Assembly: GCA_009914575.1 (NCBI GenBank)
Contig: WNEB01000014.1
Location: 1-15,847 of the forward strand
Direction: 5' to 3'
DNA length: 15,847 nt
Source of the DNA: Burkholderia gladioli
GTDB lineage: Bacteria > Pseudomonadota > Gammaproteobacteria > Burkholderiales > Burkholderiaceae
Part shown: positions 1-7,388 of the stretch, one piece after another
Layout of the letters: every line of letters begins with the position of its first letter
Position numbering within the stretch: position 1 is the first letter of the stretch
Program-made: the position numbers and the translations under genes
The notes under the pieces: model-generated
The model's input: the letters and a program-made list of their open reading frames with translations, nothing else
The model's database searches: none
Told to the model about the DNA's origin: nothing

Positions 1-338
1 TCCCGCAGCCGAGGTCGTTGGACTTGCAACTTGCGTTCATCCATCACGATCCGGCCACGCTGTGTGCCGTGCCAGCGCACGTCGCCACCGGCGCGTCCGG
101 CATGTTTTTCGCCGGCGACTTCTCCGGTCGACACCATCAGCAACTGCTCGACGAGCGCCCGGCCAGCGTCGTACATCAGCTCATCAACGCTGATCCGCGT
201 GTTCCGGATCAGCTCGAGCATCGGCAGCAGCAACTGGGCTTGCTCGGCAAGGCCCGCGCGCAGCGCTTCGTGCTCTTGTTTACCAACAACACGACACTCA
301 GCATCAGCACGACGGTTCGGTTTCTTGGTAGGCTTCAT
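1..338 (-). CDS. IS256-family (mutator-type) transposase, N-terminal 112 residues, runs off the left edge
   Basis: The ATG is at 338-336, preceded by a good ribosome binding site, AGGAGAA (353-347), eight bases upstream. The frame is open to the window edge. The N-terminus is Lys/Arg-rich (MKPTKKPNRRADAE), followed by a helical segment (LLLPMLELIRNTRISVDELM) and then a stretch containing RWHGTQRGR…DERKLQVQRPRLR. IS256-family transposases carry a similar 'RHG…G.v.lg.rkv.vrRPRvR' region just ahead of the DDE catalytic core. The catalytic residues themselves would lie outside the window, so activity cannot be judged. It would cut and join element DNA. Relatives include the numerous Burkholderia copies of this type; exact identity needs an ISfinder comparison. 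Confidence 0.72.
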   Translation of the reverse strand, partial: MKPTKKPNRRADAECRVVGKQEHEALRAGLAEQAQLLLPMLELIRNTRISVDELMYDAGRALVEQLLMVSTGEVAGEKHAGRAGGDVRWHGTQRGRIVMDERKLQVQRPRLR

Positions 339-346
339 TTCGGCGG

Positions 347-353
347 TTCTCCT
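347..353 (-). promoter_or_regulatory. Ribosome binding site of the IS256-type transposase
   Basis: AGGAGAA on the minus strand lies 8 bases before the ATG at 338-336. It decides the start of the partial transposase and is the clearest Shine-Dalgarno sequence in the window. Confidence 0.65.
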
Positions 354-412
354 ATTCGGGAGGGTGGTCCTGGAAACCCGATTCTCTCGGATTCCTACGG
401 GAACCGCCGCCT

Positions 413-715
413 TCAACCTTCAACTACGTTTGGGGCACCACCGCCGATCGTGATCGAGGGGTTGCCGGTCTTGACGATGTGCGTGTAGAAGCTGACCAGA
501 TCGCCGACGAACACCGGCTGCTTGAACACGAAGGAGTTCACCGCCACCGTCGCCACGCGGCCGTTGGCGCGGCGGCTGGCCGGGATCGAGGCGATGTCGA
601 CTTGCGACATGATCCAGCCGCCGAACACGTCGCCGTGGACGTTCGCCTCGGACGGTTGCGGGACGACGCGCAGCGTGGGCTGCTGTTGCGGGAGTTGCGG
701 CGACGATTCGGTCAT
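413..715 (-). pseudogene. Acyl-CoA thioesterase (YciA-like hotdog fold), 3' part removed by an IS insertion
   Basis: The start is ATG 715-713 (MTESSPQLPQQQPTLRVV). Residues of the hotdog thioesterase family are clear: NVHGDVFGGWIMSQVDIA, then RRANGRVATVAVNSF, and VGDLVSFYTHIVKTG. YciA enzymes are about 130-165 aa and hydrolyse short and medium acyl-CoA in the cytosol. Here homology ends after about 90 residues at GNPSITI. The last ten residues (GGGAPNVVEG) and the stop at 413-415 come from the inserted IS end. The missing C-terminal part includes the last strands of the fold, so function is unlikely. In the conserved active-site helix the protein reads QVDIASIPA, one residue shorter than the usual QVDIAGSIPA / QMDIGGAILA. 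The gene is divergent from the ABC exporter fragment at 858. Confidence 0.82.
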
Positions 716-857
716 GACGGGGGTTCCACTCGGTGACGGTCGGCGCGGCGCGGTCGGAGGGCAGCGACGCGAATCGGCTTCTGCGACAATGCAGGATTCT
801 GAAATTGTACGAGAAAGCGCGTGTCCGGCCTTGCGTCGACGGCATGCGCACCCCCCC

Positions 858-1349
858 ATGCGTCGCTTTCCCGCTTCCACCGAACCCGCGCCGGCCGCCG
901 CCGGGCCGCGCAACGATTGGCAGACGATCCGTTCGTTGCTGCCCTACCTGACCACCTACAAGGCGCGGGTGCTGCTCGCGCTGTCGTGCCTGATCGGCGC
1001 GAAGCTGGCCAACCTCGGCGTGCCGATCGTCATGAAGCGGATCGTCGACGGCTTGACGCCGGTCCTGCATTTGCAGGCGCTGGGCCGCGCCGAGCATTCG
1101 GCGCCGATCGTGCTGGCGGGCGGCATCGGGCTGCTGGTGGTGGCGTATGCGCTGGTGCGGCTGTCCACCTCGCTGTTTACCGAGCTGCGCGAGATCCTGT
1201 TCGCGAAAGTGACCGAGAGCGCGGTGCGCCAGCTCGCGCTGCAGGTGTTCCGGCATCTGCACGGCCTGTTTTCACCTCGACCGGCAGACGGGCGGCATGT
1301 CGCGCGACATCGAGCGCGGCACGCGTGGCATCCAGCAGCTGATTTCCTA
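858..1349 (+). pseudogene. ATM1/HMT1-type ABC exporter (fused permease-ATPase), N-terminal remnant with a frameshift
   Basis: The start is ATG 858 (MRRFPASTEPAPAAAGPRND). The first 137 codons read as the start of an ABC-B family exporter of the ATM1/heavy-metal-tolerance type: WQTIRSLLPYLTTYKARVLL, first membrane helix LSCLIGAKLANLGVPIVMKR, then a second helix near LAGGIGLLVVAYALVRLS and SLFTELREILFAKVTESAVR. After CTG 1266-1268 (HLHGL) the frame shifts. The family sequence resumes one frame over from 1270 (FHLDRQTGGMSRDIERGTRG, then IQQLIS), which fits an 8-base deletion. That frame ends at TAG 1348-1350, formed where the gene meets the inverted-repeat element. Full-length relatives have about 600-620 residues. 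The rest of the membrane domain and the whole ATPase domain are absent, so this cannot be a working transporter. Confidence 0.85.
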
Positions 1350-1374
1350 GCCTCTCTTCAATTTCGAGTGGGTG
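1350..1374. repeat. Left terminal inverted repeat of the 215-bp element
   Basis: This 25-bp end matches the reverse complement of 1540-1564 at 21 positions. Its first base creates the TAG that ends the ABC exporter fragment. Confidence 0.7.
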
Positions 1375-1539
1375 GATTTTTCCGGGTCAAGGGCGGGCGA
1401 AGCCCGGCGCAGCGAACCCTTGATGCGGAGAAATCTACGAGCCCGTCCGGCGGCGAGGACTTCCCCGCCTTGGGGCGGGGGCTAGGGGTGGGAAGATACC
1501 TTTTTGCGACGTAGGTTTTCGTACCCCGGCGGCCCTTTT

Positions 1540-1564
1540 CACCCACTCAAATTTCAAGAGAGCC
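1540..1564. repeat. Right terminal inverted repeat of the 215-bp element
   Basis: This is the partner of 1350-1374. Read from the minus strand, ilvD sequence ends in AAGTTCT and the element begins GGCTCTCTTG, giving a chimeric KFWLS ending to the ilvD frame. Confidence 0.7.
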
Positions 1565-2710
1565 AGAACTTCTGCGCGGCTGCGTCGTCGGTCAGCGCGA
1601 TATCCCACTGCTTGAGCGCGTCGCCGAGCGTCGGCGCGTGCACGGTCGGCACGTCGGTGTCAGCTTGCCGGCGCGCTCGAGCTCGCCGAGGATCGCCATG
1701 ATGCCGCCGGCGCGATGCACGTCTTCGATGTGGTACTTGTTGGTGTTCGGCGCGACCTTGCAGAGATGCGGCACGGTGCGCGACAGGCGGTCGATGTCGT
1801 TCCTCTAGAAATCGATCTCGGCTTCCTGCGCGATCGCCAACAAGTGAAGAATCGTGTTGGTCTAGCCGCCCATCGCGATATCGAGCGTGATCGCGTTCTC
1901 GAACGCCTTGAAGCCGACCGAGCGCGGCAGCACATTTTCGTCTTCCTGCTCGTAGTACTGGCGGGCCAGTTCCACGATGCGGCTGCCGGCGCGCTTGAAC
2001 AGTTGCTCGCGGTCGGCGTGCGTGGCGACCACTGTGCCGTTGCCCGGCAGCGACAGGCCCAGCGCCTCGGTCAGGCAGCTCATCGAGTTTGCCGTGAACA
2101 TGCCCGAGCACGAACCGCAGGTCGGGCAGGCCGAGCGTTCGACTTCGGCCACGTCCTCGTCGCTGACGCGGCTGTCGGCGGCCATCACCATGGCGTCGAT
2201 CAGGTCGAGCTTCTTGATCTGGATGGTATTGGTGCCGGGCACGGCCAGCTTGGCCTTGCCGGCTTCCATCGGGCCGCCCGACACGAAGATCACGGGGATG
2301 TTTAGGCGCATCGCGGCCATCAGCATGCCGGGGGTGATCTTGTCGCAGTTCGAGATGCAGACCATTGCGTCGGCGCAGTGCGCGTTCACCATGTACTCGA
2401 CCGAGTCGGCAATGATGTCGCGGCTCGGCAGCGAGTACAGCATGCCGTCGTGGCCCATCGCAATGCCGTCGTCGACGGCGATGGTGTTGAATTCCTTGGC
2501 GACGCCGCCGGCGGCTTCGATCTCGCGCGCGACCAGTTGGCCGAGGTCCTTCAGGTGGACGTGGCCGGGCACGAACTGTGTGAACGAATTGACGACCGCG
2601 ATGATCGGCTTCGAGAAATCTTCGTCCTTCATGCCGGTGGCGCGCCAGAGCGAGCGCGCGCCTGCCATGTTGCGGTCGGCGGTGGATGTTTTGGAACGGT
2701 ATGCGGGCAT
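1565..2710 (-). pseudogene. ilvD: Dihydroxy-acid dehydratase, 3'-truncated and with two nonsense codons plus a frameshift
   Basis: IlvD dehydrates 2,3-dihydroxy acids to 2-oxo acids in valine, isoleucine and leucine synthesis, using an Fe-S cluster. The start is ATG 2710-2708 ([20 protein letters not shown]), typical of the roughly 616-aa E. coli-type enzyme. The cluster motifs CDKITPG and [11 protein letters not shown] are present. The frame is then broken by TAG at 1864-1862 (in place of Ser in GGSTNT) and again by TAG at 1807-1805 (after EIDF). Homology continues through [14 protein letters not shown] and [13 protein letters not shown] one-base loss near 1659-1663 (after AGKL) shifts the frame, with [20 protein letters not shown] recovered in the next frame. 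The last 235 or so residues, including the C-terminal ILVD_EDD signature region, are missing at the inverted-repeat element. Another dehydratase copy elsewhere would be expected if the strain is prototrophic. Confidence 0.93.
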
Positions 2711-3028
2711 TGTTGTGGTAGCGAAACAGAAAGTGTCCGGGAAAACGGTGTTCGTGGCGAATCAGGCCTTTGGGCTCGCCGCGACGCACCGGTGCGCACC
2801 ACAACAGGCGCCTCTTGAGCGCCCGCCGATGCAAACCTGAACGATTATGCCGCACCGTGCGCAGGCATGCGCGCGGCAAAGCATTGCGCTTTCAGGCGGC
2901 AATCGCGCTGCCTGAAAGCGCCGGCGCGCTCGTCCGAAGCGCCGAAATCCATTCGACGAACTGCGTTGCGCGCGGCGCGGGCGGCCGGCTCGCCGTGAGC
3001 CTCGCCGCCCGGCGCCGCGGGCCGGAAC
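2711..3028. other. Gap between purL and ilvD: hairpin, weak promoter-like bases and a possible regulator remnant
   Basis: No complete gene is seen. A strong hairpin sits at 2887-2922. On the minus strand, in the frame that stops with TGA at about 2889-2887, the bases read RATQFVEWISAL, similar to the C-terminus of many LysR-type regulators; this is weak evidence. A CATAAT hexamer on the minus strand (2849-2844) could serve as a -10 element for ilvD, but I see no convincing -35. The ilvD start lacks a clear ribosome binding site. Confidence 0.4.
2887..2922 (-). terminator. Hairpin downstream of purL, probable transcription terminator
   Basis: GCGCTTTCAGGC (2887-2898) and GCCTGAAAGCGC (2911-2922) are perfect inverted copies, 12 bp, extendable by a G-U and two G-C pairs around a small loop. 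It lies about 107 bases past the purL stop codon. The following minus-strand bases (AATGCTTTGCC) contain only a poor U run, so intrinsic termination may be inefficient or Rho-assisted. It is the only strong structure between purL and ilvD. Confidence 0.5.
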
Positions 3029-6000
3029 TCAACCGATCCAGCGGCGCGCGTTGCGGAACACGCGCATCCACGGGCTCGCCTCGCCCCAGCCTTCCGGCGA
3101 CCAGCTCATCTGCACGGTGCGGTGCACGCGCTCGGTGTGCGGCATCAGCACGGTGAAACGACCGTCGGCCGTGGTGACCGAGGTGATGCCGACCGGCGAG
3201 CCGTTCGGGTTGAACGGGTAGCGCTCGGTGGCCTGGCCACGGTGATCGACATAGCGCATCGCCACGGCCACGCGGCTGGCGTCGCCCTGCTGGGAGAAGT
3301 CGGAGAAACCTTCGCCGTGCGCGACGGCCACCGGAATGCGCGAGCCTTCCATGCCGGCGAAGAAGATCGACGGCGACGGCTGCACTTCGACGAGCGAGAA
3401 GCGCGCCTCGAACTGCTCGGACTTGTTGCGCGTGAACTTCGGCCAGGCTTCGGCGCCGGGGATCATCGAGGCGATGCTCGACAACATCTGGCAGCCGTTG
3501 CAGATGCCGAGCGCGAACGTGTCCGGACGCGCGAAGAACGTCGTGAACATCTCGGCCAGGCCTTCGTTGAAGCGGATCGTCTTGGCCCAGCCCTCGCCGG
3601 CGCCGAGCACGTCACCGTACGAGAAGCCGCCGCAGGCCGCCGCACCGGCGAAGTCCGCCAGGTTGGCGCGACCGGCCAGCAGGTCGCTCATGTGGACGTC
3701 GTGCGCGTCGAAGCCGGCGCGATCGAACGCGTAGGCGGTTTCGAGGTGCGAATTCACGCCCTGCTCGCGCAGGATCGCGACGCGCGGACGCGCGCCGGTG
3801 GCGATGAACGGCGCGGCCACGTCGTCGGCGGCATCGAACGTCAGCACCGGCTGCATGCCCGGATCGGCGGCGTCGAGCAGCGTGCCGTACTCGCCGTCGG
3901 CGCAGGCCGGGTTGTCGCGCAGGCGCGCGATGCGCCAGCTCACTTCGGTCCAGGCGCGTTGCAGTTCGGCGCGCGGCGCTTCGTAAATCTTCTTGGCGTC
4001 GCGGAACACTTCCACCGTGTCGCGCTCGTTGACCGAGCCGATCACTTGCGAGCAGGTCGACAGGCCGTGTTCGCGCAGCGCGGCCAGCACGGCGTCGCGG
4101 TCGGCGGCACGCACCTGCACCACGGCGCCCAGCTCCTCGCTGAACAGCGCGCGCAGCGTGCGATCCTCGCGGCGACCGCTGGTCTGCTTCGCCCAGTCCT
4201 TCGCATCGCCGAAATCGGATTCGTGGTTCGGATCGAGCGTCAGCATGTCGACGTTCAACGACACGCCAGCGTGGCCCGCGAACGCCATTTCGCAGACGGT
4301 CGCCCACAGGCCGCCGTCCGAGCGGTCGTGATACGCCAGCAGCTTGCCGTCGGCGTTCAGCGCCTGGATCGCGTTGAAGAAGCGCTTGAGATCTTCGGGA
4401 TCGTCGACGTCCGGCGTGGCGTCGCCCACCTGCTGCGTGACCTGCGCCAGGATGCTGCCGCCCATGCGGTGCTTGCCGCGGCCGAGGTCGATCGCGATCA
4501 GCACGCTGTCGCCGGCATCGGCCACGCGGCGCAGTTGCGGCGTCAGGTGACGGCGCACGTCCTCGACCGGCGCGAACGCGGAGATGATCAGCGACACCGG
4601 CGAGACGACTTCCTTCGCCACGCCGTCGTCGTTCCACTTGGTCTTCATCGACAGCGAATCCTTGCCGACCGGAATGCCGATGCCGAGCGCCGGGCACAGC
4701 TCCATGCCGATCGCCTTGACCGTGTCGTAGAGCGCGGCGTCCTCGCCGGCGGTGCCGCACGAGGCCATCCAGTTGGCCGACAGCTTGAGCTTGTCGAGCG
4801 ACGCGATCGGCGCCGACGCGATGTTGGTGATCGCCTCGCCCACCGCCATGCGGCCCGAGGCCGGCGAATCGATCACGGCCAGCGGCGTGCGCTCGGCCAT
4901 CGTCATCGCCTCGCCGGCGAACCCGGCGTAATCAAGCGCGGTGACAGCGCAGTCGGCCACCGGCACCTGCCACGGGCCGACCATCTGGTCGCGCACGGTG
5001 GTGCCGCCGACCGAACGGTCGCCGATCGTGATCAGGAACGACTTGCTGCCGACCGTCGGGTGCTTGAGCACGCTGATGGCCGCATCGGCCAGCGACAGGC
5101 CGGTCACGTCGACCGGCGCGCGCTCGACGCTCACGCGCGTCACGTCGCGGTGCATCTTCGGCGGCTTGCCGAGCAGCACGTCCATCGGCATGTCGACGGG
5201 ATGGGAATCGGCGCCCTCGGTGGCGTCGTCGACGAGCTTCAGTTCGCGCTCCGCGGTGGCCACGCCAATCACGGCGAACGGGCAGCGCTCGCGCGCGCAG
5301 ATCGCCTCGAAACGCGGCAGATCGGCCGGCGCGATCGCCAGGACGTAGCGCTCCTGCGATTCGTTCGACCAGATCTCGCGCGGCGACAGGCCGCTTTCCT
5401 CGAGCTGGATCTTGCGCAGTTCGAAGCTCGCGCCCTTGTCGGCGCCGTCGACGAGTTCGGGGAAGGCGTTCGACAGGCCGCCCGCGCCGACGTCGTGGAT
5501 CGACAGGATCGGGTTGGTCTCGCCGAGCTGCCAGCAGCCGTTGATGACTTCCTGCGCCCGGCGTTCGATTTCCGGATTGCCGCGCTGCACGGAATCGAAA
5601 TCGAGCTCGGTCGTGTTCGCGCCGGTGGCCATCGAGCTGGCCGCGCCGCCGCCCATGCCGATCCGCATGCCGGGGCCGCCGATCTGGATCAGCAGCGTGC
5701 CGGCCGGCAGGTCGTGCTTGTGGGTGTGGCCGTCGGAGATGTTGCCGATGCCGCCGGCGATCATGATCGGCTTGTGATAGCCGCGCACGGTGCCGCCGAC
5801 GTTCTGTTCGTAGACGCGGAAGTAGCCGCCGAGGTTCGGACGGCCGAATTCGTTGTTGAACGCGGCGCCGCCGAGCGGGCCGTCGATCATGATCTGCAGC
5901 GGCGAGGCGATGCGGTCCGGGCGGCCGTACGGCGCGTGCGCGTCGGCCGGGTTGCGTTCGGCCACCGGCTGCGCGGCGTCGCGGGCGTTTTCCCAGGCTT

Positions 6001-7114
6001 CGCGCGCGTCCGGCAGATCGAGGTTCGAGACCGTGAAACCGGCCAGGCCGGCCTTCGGGCGCGCACCGCGGCCCGTCGCGCCTTCGTCGCGGATTTCGCC
6101 GCCCGCGCCCGTCGCGGCGCCGGAGAACGGCGAGATCGCGGTCGGGTGATTGTGCGTCTCGACCTTCATCAGCGTGTGCGTGAGCTCGCTGTGGCGGCCG
6201 TACTGCTCGGCCGGCTGGCCGTCGGCGCTCGCGCCGCGCGGGAACCAGCGCTCGGCCTGCGCGCCGACCATGATCGAGGAATTGTCCGAATAGGCGACGA
6301 TCGTGCCTTGCGGGCTGATCTTCTCGGTGTTGCGGATCATCGCGCACAGCGACATGTCCTGCTTCGCGCCGTCGATCGTCCAGTCGGCGTTGAAGATCTT
6401 GTGGCGGCAGTGCTCGCTGTTGGCCTGCGCGAACATCATCAGTTCGACGTCGGTGGGGTTGCGCTCGAGCTTCGTGAACGCGTCGACGAGGTAGACGATC
6501 TCGTCGTCGGCCAGCGCGAGGCCCAGCTCGGCGTTGGCCACTTCCAGCGCGGCGCGGCCCTGGCCGAGCACGTCGACGCGACCGAGCGCTTTGGCCGGCA
6601 GTTCGGCGAACAGGTGGTGCGCGTCGTCGCGGGCGGCCGCCACGGTTTCGGTCATGCGGTCGTGCAGCGCGGCGGCCACGGCGGCGCGCGCCTCGGTCGA
6701 CAGGGCCTTCTTGCCGCCCATGCCGAGCAGGCCGGCCTTCAGCGTCACGGTGAATTCGACCCCGCGCTCGATGCGGCGCACCTTGGCGAGGCCGCAGTGC
6801 AGCGCGATGTCGGTTGCCTTGCTGGCCCACGGCGACACGGTGCCCAGACGCGGCAGCACGATGAAGGTTTCGGTGGCGCCCTTCTCGGCGGCCGCCTCGA
6901 ACGGCGCGCCGTAGCGCATCAGCGCATCGATGCGGACTGCCTCATCGGCGGCGAGCGCGTCGGACGCGTTGACGAAATGCAGGTACTGGCCGCGAATGGC
7001 GACGATATCGCCGTCGATCTGCTTGAGCGTGTCGAGCAGGCGGGCTTGGCGGAAATCGGACAGGGCGGCGGCGCCGGGGAAACACGAGAAGTGGGCCATG
7101 GGCTGGACGGACAT
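3029..7114 (-). CDS. purL: Phosphoribosylformylglycinamidine synthase (FGAM synthetase), single-chain form
   Basis: This is the fourth step of de novo purine synthesis: FGAR + ATP + glutamine gives FGAM in the cytosol. At 1,361 residues it is the large single-chain proteobacterial type (E. coli about 1,295). An N-terminal PurS-like domain is followed by two PurM-like synthetase halves (for example [62 protein letters not shown], and [13 protein letters not shown] in the second half). A class I glutaminase domain spans about residues 1109-1361. Its nucleophile is Cys1205 in GICNGCQML, and His1326 and Glu1328 in MPHTERVHR complete the triad. The frame is uninterrupted. The start is ATG 7114 ([12 protein letters not shown]), but the in-frame ATG at 7099-7097 ([10 protein letters not shown]) matches the usual N-terminus of relatives, and neither has a clear ribosome binding site. 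It is divergent from the FAD oxidoreductase. Confidence 0.98.
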   Translation of the reverse strand: MSVQPMAHFSCFPGAAALSDFRQARLLDTLKQIDGDIVAIRGQYLHFVNASDALAADEAVRIDALMRYGAPFEAAAEKGATETFIVLPRLGTVSPWASKATDIALHCGLAKVRRIERGVEFTVTLKAGLLGMGGKKALSTEARAAVAAALHDRMTETVAAARDDAHHLFAELPAKALGRVDVLGQGRAALEVANAELGLALADDEIVYLVDAFTKLERNPTDVELMMFAQANSEHCRHKIFNADWTIDGAKQDMSLCAMIRNTEKISPQGTIVAYSDNSSIMVGAQAERWFPRGASADGQPAEQYGRHSELTHTLMKVETHNHPTAISPFSGAATGAGGEIRDEGATGRGARPKAGLAGFTVSNLDLPDAREAWENARDAAQPVAERNPADAHAPYGRPDRIASPLQIMIDGPLGGAAFNNEFGRPNLGGYFRVYEQNVGGTVRGYHKPIMIAGGIGNISDGHTHKHDLPAGTLLIQIGGPGMRIGMGGGAASSMATGANTTELDFDSVQRGNPEIERRAQEVINGCWQLGETNPILSIHDVGAGGLSNAFPELVDGADKGASFELRKIQLEESGLSPREIWSNESQERYVLAIAPADLPRFEAICARERCPFAVIGVATAERELKLVDDATEGADSHPVDMPMDVLLGKPPKMHRDVTRVSVERAPVDVTGLSLADAAISVLKHPTVGSKSFLITIGDRSVGGTTVRDQMVGPWQVPVADCAVTALDYAGFAGEAMTMAERTPLAVIDSPASGRMAVGEAITNIASAPIASLDKLKLSANWMASCGTAGEDAALYDTVKAIGMELCPALGIGIPVGKDSLSMKTKWNDDGVAKEVVSPVSLIISAFAPVEDVRRHLTPQLRRVADAGDSVLIAIDLGRGKHRMGGSILAQVTQQVGDATPDVDDPEDLKRFFNAIQALNADGKLLAYHDRSDGGLWATVCEMAFAGHAGVSLNVDMLTLDPNHESDFGDAKDWAKQTSGRREDRTLRALFSEELGAVVQVRAADRDAVLAALREHGLSTCSQVIGSVNERDTVEVFRDAKKIYEAPRAELQRAWTEVSWRIARLRDNPACADGEYGTLLDAADPGMQPVLTFDAADDVAAPFIATGARPRVAILREQGVNSHLETAYAFDRAGFDAHDVHMSDLLAGRANLADFAGAAACGGFSYGDVLGAGEGWAKTIRFNEGLAEMFTTFFARPDTFALGICNGCQMLSSIASMIPGAEAWPKFTRNKSEQFEARFSLVEVQPSPSIFFAGMEGSRIPVAVAHGEGFSDFSQQGDASRVAVAMRYVDHRGQATERYPFNPNGSPVGITSVTTADGRFTVLMPHTERVHRTVQMSWSPEGWGEASPWMRVFRNARRWIG

Positions 7115-7161
7115 CGATGAGTCGCGCGAAACGGCGACATTGGGGCGAAAGGAAGGTCGTA

Positions 7162-7190
7162 ATTATACCCGGAAGTGCGCCCGCCCAAGG
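7162..7190 (-). promoter_or_regulatory. Probable purL promoter
   Basis: A perfect sigma-70 -10 hexamer, TATAAT, lies on the minus strand at 7167-7162. A possible -35, TTGGGC, is at 7188-7183 with a short 15-base spacer; alternatives at 17-18 bases are poorer. Transcription would start near 7155, leaving a leader of about 40-55 bases before purL. The -10 is convincing and the -35 is not. Confidence 0.5.
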
Positions 7191-7301
7191 TGCTTGCGAG
7201 CCATGCCCGGTCGGGGAATCGGCGGATCGTGTCCAATCCGCCACGGCGCGGCGCGCCGGCCCCGGCCGCAAGGCCGAATCCGCCAGCACCCGGTTTGGCG
7301 C

Positions 7302-7307
7302 TATCAT
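7302..7307 (+). promoter_or_regulatory. Possible -10 element for the FAD oxidoreductase
   Basis: TATCAT, following TTGGCGC, lies about 82 bases before the ATG at 7389 and points away from purL. No good -35 is seen at 16-18 bases, so this is only a suggestion for the divergent promoter. Confidence 0.3.
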
Positions 7308-7388
7308 TCGCGGTTCACCGGGTTCCACACGGCCCTCAAGGGAAGACCAGACTCCGGGTCGCGACGCGGCTCGTCATCGAATCACAAC

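Larger units (their letters stand above)
1..444 (-). mobile_element. IS256-family insertion sequence, left part of the window (partial)
   Basis: The segment holds the 5' end of a mutator-type transposase gene plus about 100 bases of non-coding element end, and it interrupts a thioesterase gene. The junction is placed at about 430-445, because minus-strand thioesterase homology (…GNPSITI) stops at about 446 and unrelated sequence begins. The rest of the element, including its other inverted repeat and the target-site duplication, lies outside the window. The exact outer end cannot be fixed from one side. The family call rests on the transposase N-terminus. Confidence 0.72.
1350..1564. mobile_element. 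215-bp non-autonomous element with 25-bp imperfect terminal inverted repeats (MITE-like)
   Basis: The ends at 1350-1374 and 1540-1564 are inverted copies of each other with 21 of 25 positions matching. Read inward they begin GCCTCTCTTC and GGCTCTCTTG, and both finish GAGTGGGTG. No coding capacity is visible inside. The interior is rich in secondary structure: TCAAGGG (1387-1393) pairs with CCCTTGA (1417-1423), and CCCCGCC (1463-1469) pairs with GGCGGGG (1474-1480) around a TTGG loop. The GGCTCT start resembles the ends of ISL3-family elements, which is a tentative assignment. The left flank is the ABC exporter gene and the right flank is ilvD, so there is no simple target-site duplication across it. 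Confidence 0.65.

Noticed and set aside
18..488. Plus-strand frames of 140-156 codons across the left edge
   Set aside because: They run antisense to the IS256-type transposase start and cross the IS/thioesterase junction, so they cannot be one ancestral gene.
1387..1480. Internal hairpins of the 215-bp element considered as a structured RNA or riboswitch
   Set aside because: There is no downstream intact gene to control, and the matching terminal repeats explain the segment as a mobile element.
1358..1546. A 62-codon minus-strand frame inside the 215-bp element
   Set aside because: No ribosome binding site and no transposase-like residues. It lies over the hairpin-forming interior of the element, so coding is unlikely.
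3122..7120. A 1,332-codon open frame on the plus strand covering nearly all of purL
   Set aside because: It is the antisense shadow of purL. The high third-position GC keeps stops rare, the composition is Arg/Ala/His-rich with no recognisable domain, and purL itself is fully supported by motifs.
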